Origin: Allacma fusca
Taxonomy: Eukaryota; Arthropoda; Collembola; Symphypleona; Sminthuridae
Assembly (NCBI GenBank): GCA_947179485.1
Contig: OX359246.1
Span: 43,999,632 to 44,063,631 of the forward strand
Length of the DNA stretch: 64,000 bases
Reading direction: 5' to 3'
The notes beneath the pieces are model-generated. The model saw nothing but the letters and a program-made list of their open reading frames with translations, was not told the origin of the DNA and did not search any database. A program made the position numbers and the translations under genes. Shown in pieces: positions 51,145 through 64,000 of this stretch. Each line of letters begins with the position of its first letter. The first letter of the stretch is position 1.

Positions 51145-54100
51145 GTAAGAATCTGATTGATTTTTTTGAATAAATTAGGAGTGTCATTTCTGGAGTGACC
51201 TCTCCGTGATCGTTGGACATATATTATTGGATATTGTTTGGGATTTTTTTGAGATGGGGGATTTGGATGGTGATGATATATCTTAAATTGGGAAATTTAG
51301 TTGGATGAGTTGTTCTTTCTGGTTTTTAAGTAGGATTTGTTGTTCATTGATTTGGATTAGGGAGTTTTTTTTTCCGACAGCAGGGAAGGTTTTGTTGTGG
51401 TGGTTGGCTTGGAGGAGGATTCTTGGATATTGGAATTTAATGAAATCGATATTATGTGTTAAGTTTATGTTGTGTGACTTTTTTTTGAGATTGTTGGGAT
51501 CATTTCGGAAGGGCCGTTTCATCGTTTCGAAATTGTGAGTCTTGTAGTTTTGGTGTGTTTTTGTGAAGGACCTTTGGGAGATGATGACATGGGAGGATTT
51601 GCGGGGATTCCTTCAGTGAGTTTGAAGTGTTCCTTGTCAGTTTGGAGTATCGTTTATGAATTGTTTTGTATTGATGGGTGAATTTTGTGATTTTGGAGGA
51701 TTTCGAAGTGGAGTTGTTATTAATTTGTGGGATTTTTCCAGTGGAGTTTAGGTTTCAGTTGGAAGCGTTGCATTGGCTCGAGAGGGATTTTGGGAAACGT
51801 TTTTCTACTGGACTGTTCCGCTCAGAGTAGTCATCAATACAGGGAATTGTTTATCGGACCATTTGGATATACGGAGTTTATGGAAAGGGAAGGAGGAATT
51901 AGCAGTCTTTTATGATTGTGGGGATGTGGTCAGTATGGTTGGGAAGTATTCCGGTCATTTTTCTGGAAGTGCATTATGTATTATTATTAGTTGTGGGGGT
52001 ATGTAGGGAAAATGTTCATTGAAATTCTGCGGGGATGGGATCTGCAAGAAATAAAAATCAAGTATTGGGAGAAAAAGAAAGAGAGAGAGTGTGGAAAGAT
52101 TTAGATATTAGAAAATCAGATGGGGGAAGTTATAAATAAATGGTGTATTGTGGATTTGAAATTGAATGATTCGAGTCGGTGGTTGACAGGGGAAAAAAGC
52201 CACTTTCCAAAATAGACCCTTCTTTCGGGACAGGCCAAGGTTGTTGTTTGCTTCAGGTGCATTGAGTTCATGGTCCAAGCTCCGTTGTGCATTGACCCAA
52301 GGTCGTAAGTCGGCTTTGAGCGCCAACACCCTTTTCCAATAGTAGGAGAAATCATCGATATAGAAATGTATGTATTTGAGTGACCGACGTTGTAATTGGA
52401 TGGTGTATGACAGTACTAATAGTATACTAATACTTATATATACTCTAGTGTATATATGCTTCGGGTACATATATAATAGGAGAAGACATGATATTGCAAA
52501 AAAAAAAAGAAAAACTTTCAGAGATAACTCAATCTTCATCAACTATGATTTTTACTGGACCATGTGTTCCTCAACTGTAAAAGTAAGTACAATGAAGAAC
52601 GTTGAATAAGTGTAAACCGGCTTGGATTGATTTAGTTATTCATGATCCATCGCCGTTGGTTTCATCGCCTTCTCCATCTATTTACTTATTTAGGGGAAAC
52701 AATTAAGCTTATATACTACTGTCTTCACTAATCCTAGCACTCACAATCCGTTTATAGTCTACTTTTTGAAATGTATCCTTTTGCATTTTTCCTCAAATCA
52801 AAGTCCTTACTTGTATTTTTTCCCATTGATCCGTATATTTATCAAACAGTTGAGTTTCCCATGATTTTAAATTCATATCTCTCCACTATGTACGTATAGA
52901 GCGGATCTACTTCAACTATGACTCAAACAATGGAAGGATATGCGTCATTTGTTTTACATTTATAATAATTATCATTTTCAGTATGTATAAAAATAAATTT
53001 ATTTAATTCTACGTATCTTAGGAAAGTAAACTTTTTCAAGGGGAATTTCGGAAGAAGGATCAGCTCAAGCTTGGCTTTTGACTTGGAATATTATTTTTCC
53101 GACGGGAATTAATTCTGGTGTTAGTTACTTCATTTTTTCCCCGGTCACTACTCAAATCACGAAACCTGCAGTAGTTTTTCCTTCAGATCGTAAGTACGTA
53201 AGTCGTATATCCCTGCATAAATTCCCATACTTTACTCTGTGTATATGTATTTTCAACTGTACAGAATCTAGAGGGGAAGGAAAATTGAAGGTCGTGTAGT
53301 GTAGCCAGAGTTGGCTTTAACTTGTCTGTCTACAATTATTATTATTGCAAGGAAAGGTTAGCAGTAGCCTCGCACACAGTACTAGCGTGTTTTGTCCAAA
53401 AAAAAAATTACTCAAGGCGGCTGACTCAAAAATAATTATTGAAAGTCTACAGGAGTAGAGTTGAACTCTATCATCGTATTTCTGAGGCTGGATTGGGGTA
53501 AACTTCCCGGAAATTTTCTCGTCGAATCTTGTCTTTTTTATGAAATATGTGGCTCATCTTCCGATCTATAAGTATATATATGACCAGTACAAAACAAACG
53601 CAACAGTATTTTTTTTTATAAAAGTGCTGGCATGCGTAAATAATTAATGAATTTTCTCTTTAAGGCGGCGCTTCCAGATTACGTTTTAAAAATCCTAAGA
53701 TAATTATTGCCTCTGCAATATTCTGTAAAGGAGGTGGGAAATAACTTCCCATACGTTGGACTTGGACTGTGTTTAGTATCTATTTTATGAAGCTTTTTTT
53801 TTTAAAGAAAATACAGTTTCACTGTTGAAGAATTAACACGCAGTTTGTGACGTTCTTCCTGTTTTGCTGCTGCTATATGGAAGGACTATCAAAAGTGCAA
53901 AGTGTTTGTAATTTACGTACTTATGTATATGTATCTATCGTATGTATCAAACAAACCATGTCGTTTTTTTTATTACTAATAGAATAATTATTGTTCAAGC
54001 TTCTACTATTATGTATAAGGTGTACTGTCCTCACTGATGACTGACAGGGAGTTTTCCATCTATCGACTCCACTTTTCTTTGTCAAGTTCAACAATCTTTT

Positions 54101-55859
54101 TTATTTACTATTTTCATATCTCCAGTTATTCCGGAATGTCAACAACTGATAAAAGGGACATGTTTCACTCCGGTTGTTTTCCTACGATGATACTCAACAT
54201 ATGTACGTATAGGGTGCATCCATGTAGACTTATTTAATTAAAGCATTAACCGTGTAAATCACGTATCTTCAATTGATAAATTGATTACAACGTATCTCTC
54301 TGTACTTGCACTCACTCACACCCAGCCAACCCATCTGCATCTGCATCGGATACTCAACCCTGTGGTAATCCGACATATAAGTAGATATGCATGTAAAATG
54401 CAAATGGTTCTGTGAGTATGCCTTTGTAGTATTTTTTTTCTGTACGGAGCTTATATTCCAGTTGTGCAGATAAAAAAGATTTTCGCTCGTGAATGAGTAC
54501 GGTATATATAGTGAGAAACGGTCCTATTAGAATTGCATCTCTTTGCTATTATATGTATCGTTAATCGCATCATTTCCTGGAGAGGTTCTATAGAAAGCCT
54601 GGTGTGAGCTTTACTTACACATTATAATTGCAGATTCCCCTATGGTATTTACTTACTTTTATATGTAAATGCAAATAACAATCAAATAATGAACTCAATG
54701 TGTACTCAGAGTACATTGTACACTGCAAATTTGGATTTGATAGCCTGGAATCGCACATGTTTCACAGGATTTGGCAGCATCCACGATAGGGTATCTACAT
54801 ACTTATATATATATATATGCAGAAAATAAATATGCATGAGTTTTTTTTGTCTATGGATATTCCCGGGCAACTAATAAAAAGAGAATTTATAGTGAGTCAC
54901 TTTTTCTGTATTTAAATATTCTGTAATAGATAGTATTTTATTTTTTTGTCCGTAATTTTTGGAAGTGTACGTTGAAGTTTCCTTGTTGCCCTTCCTTGAG
55001 AGTTTATTACTATCTAGTATTTTGAATGGGGGGAATAAGGATGGTGGGTTTCTAGATTTGTTTTGGATTCGGGTTTAATTTCTGTAATTTATTTTCAAAG
55101 ACCTGGTACATAATACGGGTGGATAATCTGGTGTGTTAATATTATGGGAGGACTGGTTTAAATTGGTTTTAATTTTGGCAACAAGTAAACTAGTTTTAGT
55201 TTAATGACCTTTTAAATTCTTAGTTTGACACACACACACATACACACACAGTACACAGTGCGGAGAGGGCTTAACTGTGGGATCTTCTTTTTTTTTCGAG
55301 TGCATATATACACTTCATTGATAACATCCAAGTTGTTGAGTACGGTAGAGAGTAATAATTATTTTTATGGATATAAGTATATGTACATTAGATTTGCATT
55401 TATATCTACAACTCTCCTGTGTTATTTGAGTCAACAGTGTGTATATACATATACATGTGCAGTTTTTTTATTAGCTATTATTTTAGCTGTTCAGTACCTA
55501 TTACGTAATACGTAGATACATAGAGTCCATGTGTCCATGCTCTTCTTCTTTCGTGATGTTATTGGTGATAAAAACCTTGTATGTTTGTACGGCTCTTGTA
55601 ATAAAGCATGAGATTTTAGGGACCCGAGAATTTATTTTATCTATTGTACGTAAACAACTAAAAGAACAGTTTCAAGGGACTTGAAATGTTATGAAGTATA
55701 GCTATATTCATTTGTATTTTTAAAAAAATACTGTGAGGGTTAATGTGACAGCATATATAATTATTACTGTATGTATTAGCTGTAAGTTAAAAAAGACCCG
55801 AATTTTTTTTTATTGAGTTAATGTTCAAGTGAATTTTCGGAATAGAATTTTTTTCCCGT

Positions 55860-55879
55860 ACACACACACACACACACAC
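55860..55879. repeat. (CA)n microsatellite
   Basis: About ten uninterrupted CA units. Shorter CA runs are at 24917-24935, 55229-55253 and 59839-59863. Confidence 0.9.
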
Positions 55880-56969
55880 TTGTTCCTATTCTATATATAT
55901 ACCAATTGAATTGAACAAATGTAAATTTCAAGGAAACCAAGTGAGTGTTATCTGACGGACTGAGAGAGTGCTATTTACAATTAGTGGGGCGATATTATTA
56001 GCATGTACACAAACCTACAAATGTGTACAGAAGGATTATACCTATATGATGACATCTTATGTGCATATGTACAGAGATACATACATGTATTTTTACATGA
56101 TCTCTTCCTTGGATGTTGTTGTGTGCGTTCAAGAATTTTTCCTTGTTTCTCCTCCTCGCACAAATAGTTTCCTGTGAATAGTTTTGGCGTATGTTTGATG
56201 TGGTTATAGTTGGGCGTGATTATTATTATATGTAGATGTTTTTTTTTGCCGTATTTATATAGCAAGAGTTAAAAGGATTTAGTTTCATCCCGCGAAAGGA
56301 TACGAGATCTAATTTTTTGAAGAGAATCTCATCTTGACAGTGACAATGATCTAAATTTCTCCTGGCAGACAGTCAATGTATTTTTGAAGAAATGAAGCCA
56401 TGGTCTTAGACTTGGAATACATTTTCGTATGGGAAGAGGTCCTGTCAGTGGAGGTTCCCATGTGCGGCTAAATTTTTGACTCGAGAGCTCTTCTAATCTG
56501 AGTGAATTCCCAACTTTATTAAATTAAATGTCTCTTTTTATATGTCCTGTACTCAATGGAGGTATGTGTACACGGGGACTCAAGATTAGCCTGAGAGGCG
56601 TAAGAGTAAGGTTGTCTGATACATATTTTTAGGTGATTATATGTAAATGACACTGAAAATGTCAACATTTTTTATGTAATATCTTTGAGAGAAGGCTTGG
56701 AATTGTCCCTCTTGAATGAACTATTATTGGAATGTCTTGCTTTTTATAACGTGTCTCGGTGTAGTTTAGCTTATGGAAGGATTGAGGAAAGGAAGGAGAC
56801 GCGTATCTACTTAATTATTTTGAGTTGTTCTCACACTAGTTAACTTTTATGTGTCTTTAGTATCTGCTTGTTTCAATGGTTCCTCCTCTCCATTTACTAA
56901 ATTATTATAGTTTCCTTGTAGGACATACAATTTGGTATTTCCCTCAACAGTAGCGTTCTTATTAATTTC

Positions 56970-56994
56970 CATTATTATTATTATTATTATTATT
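56970..56994. repeat. (ATT)n microsatellite
   Basis: Eight ATT units in succession, ending before GCGCACC. Confidence 0.9.
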
Positions 56995-57887
56995 GCGCAC
57001 CTTCAGCCCCCAAGGTCATGCAGAGAGTTGAGCTCTTCATCTCTCCTATTCCTGCAATAACAATAACAACTCTGAAAGATGATTGCAGACATTTTTTAAG
57101 CAGGTTGAGGTTGACCATGGGGGAGCATATCCGCAGTAATGATGTGACTGTTAAACAATTTTATTTCCGGCTCTAGGATGCACTCAGATAATTTTATTTT
57201 ATGTGTAATTAGATTTAATTAAATTTTTGTCATCACTTGTTCAATGGATGTGTGGGAACAGCCTTTTATTTTATTTTTTTAATATTGGTCCCTTCCCCCT
57301 TGTTTTAGTTTTGTTTTAACTCACACCAAAGAGGATTTTAGAACAGTGGAGTCAGTCTTGAGTCAACTAGTAGAGAAATGAGTAACAAATTCCACCCGAG
57401 AAAGTAGAGGTGGATCTCCGGAGAAAATCTAGATGGCATTTGGGACACAGAATTATTTCCGACAGTCAGAGGAGCTCCTGACTTCTGTAAGCAGATGTGG
57501 ATAGAGCTTGGGACTCTATTACTATTCCTATAATTTTTTTTTTCATTATATAAGTAGATATGTGTATGCATGCACTTGGATTTATAACCCTTGTTATTAT
57601 GTACTACGTACTCACAATCAGTTGGGCTCTGCCAGTGTTTTAGTCAACTTGATGGGGAAAGCAGGGCTGAGTGGGAAGTTACATAATAATATCTGCATGC
57701 TTGGATGCATGCTTGCGTGCTCGTCGCGCTCCTGTTCTGTCTCCCTGTGGTAGAGACAGGAAGGATATCTGTAATATTTAATATGTACGTATGGTATATG
57801 AGTTATGAGTTTATACATAGAATTTGCAAGTACTTTGATAGGGAGAGATTTGTAAAGTCAGCTGTTTTCCTCCTAATTTTTTCGTAT

Positions 57888-57889
<2 letters not shown>

Positions 57890-57920
<31 letters not shown>
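57890..57920. repeat. (CT)n microsatellite
   Basis: About fourteen CT units. It is the first of a series of polypyrimidine or polypurine tracts running to 63.8 kb. Confidence 0.9.
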
Positions 57921-57922
<2 letters not shown>

Positions 57923-58158
57923 GCTCTATCTCTGTCTGCGGCCCTATCTCTCTGTAATATAGTATTTCATTTGCCCGCATCATGCTCGTCATGGGCCTTC
58001 CTTGTGCCTCTTGGATGAAAAAAAAAATCATGTAAACTAAAAGGAATCCTCGTAAAAATTCTGAACTGACTTGAGGACTTGAGTGTGGCATGGGGATCCT
58101 ATACATATGCCGCCCTGGTGGTTGTGGAAACTGAGACACAAGACCTCTGTAGATAGAG

Positions 58159-58181
58159 ATGAGAGAGAGAGAGAGAGAGAA
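58159..58181. repeat. (GA)n microsatellite
   Basis: About eleven GA units on the plus strand, followed by further purines. Confidence 0.9.
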
Positions 58182-58279
58182 AGAAAAAATAGGATAAGGA
58201 TGATGATGATACTACATCCTACTTTTTGATACTTGTACACACGATGGGATGATGATAGGACATGATGATGATTCCATAT

Positions 58280-58321
58280 ATCTCTCCCTCTCTCTCTCTC
58301 TGTCTCTCTCTCTCTCTCTCT
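58280..58321. repeat. (CT)n microsatellite, interrupted
   Basis: CT units with one TG interruption and a CTCCCTCT start. Confidence 0.88.
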
Positions 58322-58469
58322 TTAGTAAAAGCTGACTTTTTATTTCCTCCACTCAGCCCTCAGCGAGTCAGGATTTTCCGTAGAATTATTCAATGACACT
58401 TCCTCACATTACACAGCGTTATTTTTTTTTTGCATTTGTAAGCATATTTTCATTTTGTTTTTTTTATTG

Positions 58470-58492
58470 TGTGTGTGTGTGAGAGAGAGAGA
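58470..58492. repeat. Compound (TG)n(AG)n microsatellite
   Basis: A GT run passes directly into GA repeats. Confidence 0.85.
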
Positions 58493-58760
58493 AATACAGT
58501 TTTCGTACAGAATGTAATCCTTTACACAAGTAGATTTTTGTCTCTGCATTGTTCCTCTTCACAATTTTTGTGTAATTATAGGATCCACTTAAAGTCTGTC
58601 TATCTACTACTAACTTCTTACTTGTTTTCCATGGAGGGGATTGGTTGTCAGATTTTTTGTTTCCACAGATTCTGTGAAGCACAAGTGTGGGTCGTGGATC
58701 TTGTTCAGTTTAAAAAAATAATAATAGTAATTGTTGTGTTATTAATTGTGTAATGCACAC

Positions 58761-58786
58761 GGGGGTGTGGGGGGAGGGAGGGAGGG
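58761..58786 (+). other. G-quadruplex motif
   Basis: Five G-runs separated by loops of 1-3 bases: GGGGG, TGT, GGGGGG, then three GGG each preceded by A. This satisfies the canonical intramolecular quadruplex pattern on the plus strand. Confidence 0.8.
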
Positions 58787-59127
58787 ATCTAACGGTTATT
58801 GATATGACAGTTGAAAGAAATATTATTCCAAGCCAAATAACACATGTGTATTTGGATGGATATGGGATAGTTATTGATATCCTTAGAGTAGAGTCTGGGC
58901 TGAGAATTTTATCTGCAAAGTTGCATTATTTTCACAGAGAGAGAGAGAGGGAGAGAGAAAAAAAAAATTGGAATTTTCTGCAGTCAAGCATACTTTTATA
59001 TATAGTTACACTGAGCATGTGTTTGACCTCATGTGGTGTTCGAATGTGTAATACATGACGTCGAGTGAAACAAATTTTTTTCCCCACCGGTGTCTATATC
59101 TATCTAGTGCATGGCAATGGCAAAATT

Positions 59128-59138
59128 CCCCCCCCCCC
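59128..59138. repeat. Poly(C) tract
   Basis: Eleven consecutive C residues, unusual in this AT-rich sequence. Confidence 0.85.
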
Positions 59139-60040
59139 TTGTTCTTACTTGATCACTTGTATGGGAAGTTGCAAGCTTATTAGTATGACTATGGTGAGGT
59201 GGAGTGGGGATAGGGAAAAAAAATTGCAAGCTAAAAATAAAGTTTAGAATTTTTTTGTTCTCATGGGGTTAGTTTCTTTTTCTCTCTCTCTCTCTCTCTC
59301 TACCTCTCAAGAGGATATATATTTTTATGCATGTAATTAGAAAAAGTGTCGTTGCGGATGGGATGTGAGGAAAAGTCTGAGTCGCTGTGGTGGGTAGGCT
59401 ATTTTTTTTATTTGAAAATTGTCTTCATGCGGGAGTTACTATATAAAGATAGATACTAAAGGCACGCGGAATGGTCGATCCGGTGCAATTATCATTGCAA
59501 AGCCAAAGCTAGGTAATGTAGGTGTCTTCACGGGTGGATGGCTGACTTTGACGACATTTACAAAATTTATAGGTATTATGGAGAATGTAAGGACGTAGAG
59601 AGAGATGTATACCTAGGGATGTATACTGTATGGGAGTATCTGTAGGTATACATATATTCTTTGGATAGTTTATTTTTGAGATGTAACATACTTGGCACTG
59701 CTCTGTTCAAGAATTTCATGTTCATCATGAGGACGACGTGCTCACTAGTACTGTGATGTTTAGGATTTATTTGATGTATTTGTAGTTAGTGTGTGTAGTG
59801 TAAAGAAGGATGAGCCTCTGAGTGTGCACTTGTATTCACTCACACACATACACACACACACACCCATTGGTTTTTTTTTTAAAGACCGCGGGTTTACGGG
59901 GGATGGAGTATTATATTATTAGGAAAAAAGGAAGGGAAGATTTAAGAAGGAGCGTCTCTTTTAAGTTTGTCATCAAAGCCAAGCGTCTTTTTCGTATTAC
60001 GTCCATGCGAATTACAGAGAGGAGGTGAGAATTCGATCCG

Positions 60041-60041
<1 letters not shown>

Positions 60042-60074
<33 letters not shown>
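60042..60074. repeat. (CT)n microsatellite
   Basis: About sixteen CT units, followed after TTCCTA by a second, shorter run near 60080. Confidence 0.9.
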
Positions 60075-60078
<4 letters not shown>

Positions 60079-61794
60079 TATCTCTCTCTCTGACTCTCTT
60101 TCTTTTTTCCTCCTTTCCTTGGGTATGTATTTTTTTGTATACTCTCTTGTGGTGGTATTTTCCTCGTTGGTTTTTTAAGGGAAGGGAATTTCACTGAAAG
60201 GATGTGTGCTCGGTGCTATTGCTATATGGAACTCGTCCATGGGATCCAACCCCGTAATAATAATAATTGGGATTTTTAAGACAAGGAAAGTAATTGACTT
60301 GGGCGTCAATTAATACAAAAAAACTCGGTCTGTCGTTCTAAGGATTTTTTCCAGCCCCAAGTAAATCTCTGTTTCCTTTGATGGTGGCTCTTAGGTCGGT
60401 AATTATGTCTCCCTGTATTAGGTGGGCGTTTTAGCAAAGGTCCCGTCTGGAATTATATATGTTATGTATTTATGTATTGGAAACTTTGTAGACTTTGTCT
60501 TGGAGTTTTTTCCCTATCACGTGTGTGTGTGTGTATACATATGTATATATACGTATAAATAACGTCGTTAATTACTTTTACACACAGGAACCCTTTCCTA
60601 ATGTATGTGGATAAATATGTAATTTTGGCATATTTATAATACAGAGTAGGAAGAGGTTGTTCAAATGTTGTTGTTTTATTTCATTAAAGTGTCTGTGGGA
60701 TATAGTTACCTTTTTTCCCTGTTTGTGTATTATATGGGATGGAGGCGGTTGTTATTTTGAAATTTTCAAGGATAGGGAAGAGCTCAAAGCTGAAATCTCT
60801 CCTGGAGTTTGATGTTGTTTTCCTGTAATTATGGGCATGGTGATGGAGCTCTCGTTTACTCAAGTTTAGACTCGAGTGAAAGGAAGAGAGAGTGAGAGAG
60901 AGAGAGCAGGAGCAGGTGCCTGTATTTATTTATTCTAATAATGATGAGCAGCGTGAGTAGCACAGAGGGAATTTTACTCTCTGCTCAAATGACATAAAGA
61001 CAAAAGGGCTTTAACTCAAATTCAGTCTTTTGGAAGTGTAATCTCACGTTTTGGAAATATTAGATACTCTAAGGGCTCTTTTATGTGTATATATATGTGG
61101 GCATAGTTCTATGTATGTGGGGATATCATTTTGTAATGGATTCTAAATTTGATACTGTTAATATACCTCCTCTCGCTGTCTCGCTTCCTGGGTCATTTTA
61201 TTGATTATTAAATCCTTGTAAGTTATTCTAACTGTTTCATGGGGTATTTATAACATTTGTCAAGGACTATAATAATATGCACACACTACTGGGAAATTTA
61301 AAGAGTTTCGAATTTCCATGTACTATGTATGCGTCTGTATGTATGTACTTATGGATTGTTGTAATTTATAATTAAAGACATGTACATTAAAATGAAAAAT
61401 ATATGGTAATTACTATAACAGCAGTAATCTCCATGCTTTATCAAATATTAATTTCATATTTTCCTATCTATCTATACTTACGTATCTATATCTACCCTAC
61501 AATCTACAGACACGTCTATGGATAATGCTCCCTTTTGGTTTTTGTGAAATTGTGTTTTGGTCGTATACAATTTAATTTTATAGTAAATTGTGAGGAATAT
61601 AATATCCACGCAGAGGTAAATGTACACGGTTATATGTATATACGATAGGATCTAGTAATACAAAAAGTGTTATGTAGAGGTCTTATAATTGTGATACATA
61701 TGTAGGTGTTCTTCCTTATGGCTCTGGAAAAACAATAATGCGTGTCTATAATGTCTAGTTCACCTCTGCGGGGGAGATTTTGATATCTGTCGAA

Positions 61795-61825
<31 letters not shown>

Positions 61826-61832
61826 AGAGAAA
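61795..61832. repeat. (GA)n microsatellite
   Basis: About thirteen GA units, an AAG interruption, then more GA. Confidence 0.9.
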
Positions 61833-63748
61833 ACACAGGTAATGGGAACATGGCCTGTACACACACTTTTTGATTAAGGAAATAATTCATAATTATTGGG
61901 GTGAGTGCTTGGCACCAGTCTGTCTTCACTGGACTGGGTGTAAGTATATGTCTAGATGGGGACATGAGAGTATTGTAGATTTATAAAGGGTGACATGTAG
62001 GAATCTAGGCACATTCAAGTCGATATATATATATGGAATAGGCCGGCTCTTCCATCCAGGAGTTGTTCCAGACCCGACGAGTTTGTTTTTTCAGGATTTT
62101 TAGGAGTAGAAAGTTTCCCTCCTTTGGTAATGATACTGCCAATATAGGGCCATGGCACTGGTAGATATACAAAAGTGTGTAAGACACATAGGCATAAAGT
62201 AAATAATATGTGTTCCGTGCACACATTTGAGCATTTATTTTCGGAAAATGCTACCATTGTACTTCCTTCAATAAATACTGACTGGGCTGTGACATTGTGA
62301 GTCAGAGCTTGTCATTTGATTTATTCACATGCAATTTCACTCTCCTGTTATTGTCATTTCAACTATGATTATTTTATTTTAACTACTCCCTTACAACTGA
62401 CCATGTAGGTTTTAAAAGTAAATTCGTTTATAATTACGGACGGGTAATAAATAGATATCTACATATGTATGTAATTATGTATGTGGCAATTCTCTTGAAT
62501 GCATTTCTACAAGAGTTGAGTACATTTTCAAAGGTTATGAGGACTATTGACGGTGGACTTGGTCATCATTGAAAAATGATAATGTAACGTTGGACGCTTC
62601 CCTAAAAACGAGCTTCGCACTCGAAAGGGTTTTTTAAAAAAAATATATATATATTTTTAAAAATATATATTTTGAGTGTAGATGGAAAGAGAGAAAGAGA
62701 GAGTTTTTGTATGAAAGCGTGCGTTTCTCAACCAGACTGATTGTGAGATAGAGAAAGAGCGAACCCCTCGGATCAATACCTACTGTTTCATAATATTTTT
62801 AAGCAATTCTGTATACTTATATACCTATGCCCAGCTTTCTTGTGCAAGGAGATATAAGTATAGGTACGTGCATCTGACTTACATTCCAGATCCATAGTCT
62901 ATGTAAATATCTATTTCTACTAGAGGTATAGAATATATCTATACTTATAAAGAGATTTTCACATCTTGAGTCTCTTGTCGTTCCGAGCTCCTCTGTTATT
63001 GTTAGAGGTAGTTGTGTGTCGGTGCATGTGCAAGGGCTCCAGGCTCCCAGGCTTTAACTTGTACTATAAGTATAGAGATACAGAGTAATAAAAGTTGGTG
63101 GAGTTATTCAAAGACGAGGATGGATGGGAAATAGTGTGAATCCTTTTGTAATACTTACATAACTTATATCTATGGCTTCGTATCATCTCACTCACTCATC
63201 CTCGGGGTTTAAATGTGACTTTACGTGAAGCTAGGATATATAGGTATTTGTAGGATGTTCAAGTGGGATGCTAATTTCTCTCGGTTGATATATGTACATA
63301 TCTATAAGACTGTGGACATAGTATTAGTAGGAAGAGTAGTAGTACATAGTAGTGTAATTATTACACGCTACTGGAAAAGTGGAACTTTACACTCTGTAAG
63401 CACTCAGGGTATAAATTAGTATTAAAATGACAAAAACTCCCAAGCAGATTACTTATTATTATGCTGGGCTGCTTCTCTATAATTATTATTACAACATGGT
63501 CATAAAAGAAGAGTTGGAGGGATGCACAAGACATTCGTACATACATATATGTGCATATGTACGTCCACCACTGGGACCAGTGACATGTTTCATTCTCATA
63601 CTTTTCCCTTATTATTGTTATTATTATTATAATATTCCCTTCTGGAGAGAGAATTTCATGTATTTATCTATCTACATATAGAAGTTGTAAGAGTCCAAAT
63701 CAGACAGGGACAGGGACACAGGGAGAAAGTGTGTAGTTATTTTTGGTA

Positions 63749-63754
63749 TCTCTC

Positions 63755-63794
<40 letters not shown>
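63749..63794. repeat. (CT)n microsatellite
   Basis: The longest CT run in the window, about twenty units with one ACT interruption near its start. Confidence 0.9.
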
Positions 63795-63797
<3 letters not shown>

Positions 63798-64000
63798 CTT
63801 AGTACTAAAGTGGGAACAGCGAAAGGGATTTAGTTTTCCCTGCACGTATTTATATCTGTATTAATTTCTTTTCTTTTTTTCCTCCTTTTTTCTCCACCCG
63901 TCCCCTTTTTGAAATTTCTGGATGGGATTGTTCTCATACATGATGTAAATTGTGGATTTACTATTTAACTTTTGAATGTTGTATTTATCCAAGGGATCCG

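Larger units (their letters stand above)
51145..64000 (+). other. Probable long first intron of a rightward gene; no coding exon supported
   Basis: This 12.9 kb contains only short AT-driven frames. It is C-poor on the plus strand at its start, then AT-rich with dense microsatellites. A moderately GC-richer island at 52.18-52.35 kb is open on both strands. A 51-bp candidate microexon lies at 59462-59512. I could not link either to a known protein. Whether it is one intron depends on the putative exon ending at 51144. Confidence 0.35.

Noticed and set aside
52108-52542. 144-codon minus-strand frame with a hydrophobic start
   Set aside because: Longest frame in the terminal region, but no recognisable domain, AT-driven hydrophobic composition and no splice support; only its GC-richer middle is reported as a finding.
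53078-53299. Plus-strand frame containing a GTAAGTAC donor-like site
   Set aside because: No matching acceptor in frame, and the composition is intronic.
62640-62675. Poly-A then (TA)n then poly-T palindromic stretch as a hairpin element
   Set aside because: Low-complexity AT sequence folds by chance; no flanking structure.

Overview
This is eukaryotic nuclear DNA, almost certainly from an arthropod. It is AT-rich, with spliced genes (mostly 60 to 1,000 bp introns, canonical GT-AG junctions) and many simple repeats. Orthologues recognised here (ERG/Seizure potassium channel, SF3B4, NECAP, DDOST) are general animal genes; the insect-style GENPC segment in the channel's cyclic-nucleotide-binding homology domain points to Arthropoda. 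A small hexapod such as a springtail is possible, but that is inference.

Layout. 1-4.84 kb (+): the 3' nine exons of an ERG-type channel whose 5' part lies outside the window. 4.84-12.4 kb: AT-rich, probably a long 3' UTR and then intergenic DNA. 12.4-12.8 kb (-): a small secreted or single-pass membrane protein with no recognised family. 13.9-15.8 kb (-): SF3B4, and 16.7-18.0 kb (+): NECAP, arranged head to head. 18.0-21.8 kb: no gene seen. 21.8-23.7 kb (-): a TPR membrane protein resembling TTC17. 23.7-29.2 kb: intergenic, with a 31-bp-arm inverted repeat. 29.2-31.1 kb (+): DDOST (OST48). 32.4-43.9 kb (-): one very large (about 2,340 aa) lysine/serine/arginine-rich nuclear protein with a C2H2 zinc finger, an RS domain and a tryptophan-motif block; I reconstructed 16 coding exons, and a likely non-coding first exon lies near 47.1 kb. 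47.4-49.1 kb: repeats, comprising a 39-bp minisatellite, a perfect 73-bp palindrome and a non-autonomous hAT element with target-site duplication. 49.9-51.2 kb: features of a divergent promoter. 51.2-64 kb: probably one long first intron of a rightward gene, full of (CT)n/(GA)n tracts, with no convincing coding exon.

The recognised genes are housekeeping functions (pre-mRNA splicing, clathrin-coated vesicle formation, N-glycosylation) plus one neuronal/muscle ion channel. They are not an operon or a pathway cluster. The most general observation is a strong strand asymmetry: just inside the 5' end of each gene the sense strand is almost devoid of C relative to G. The asymmetry flips at gene starts and predicts further unannotated divergent transcription starts.
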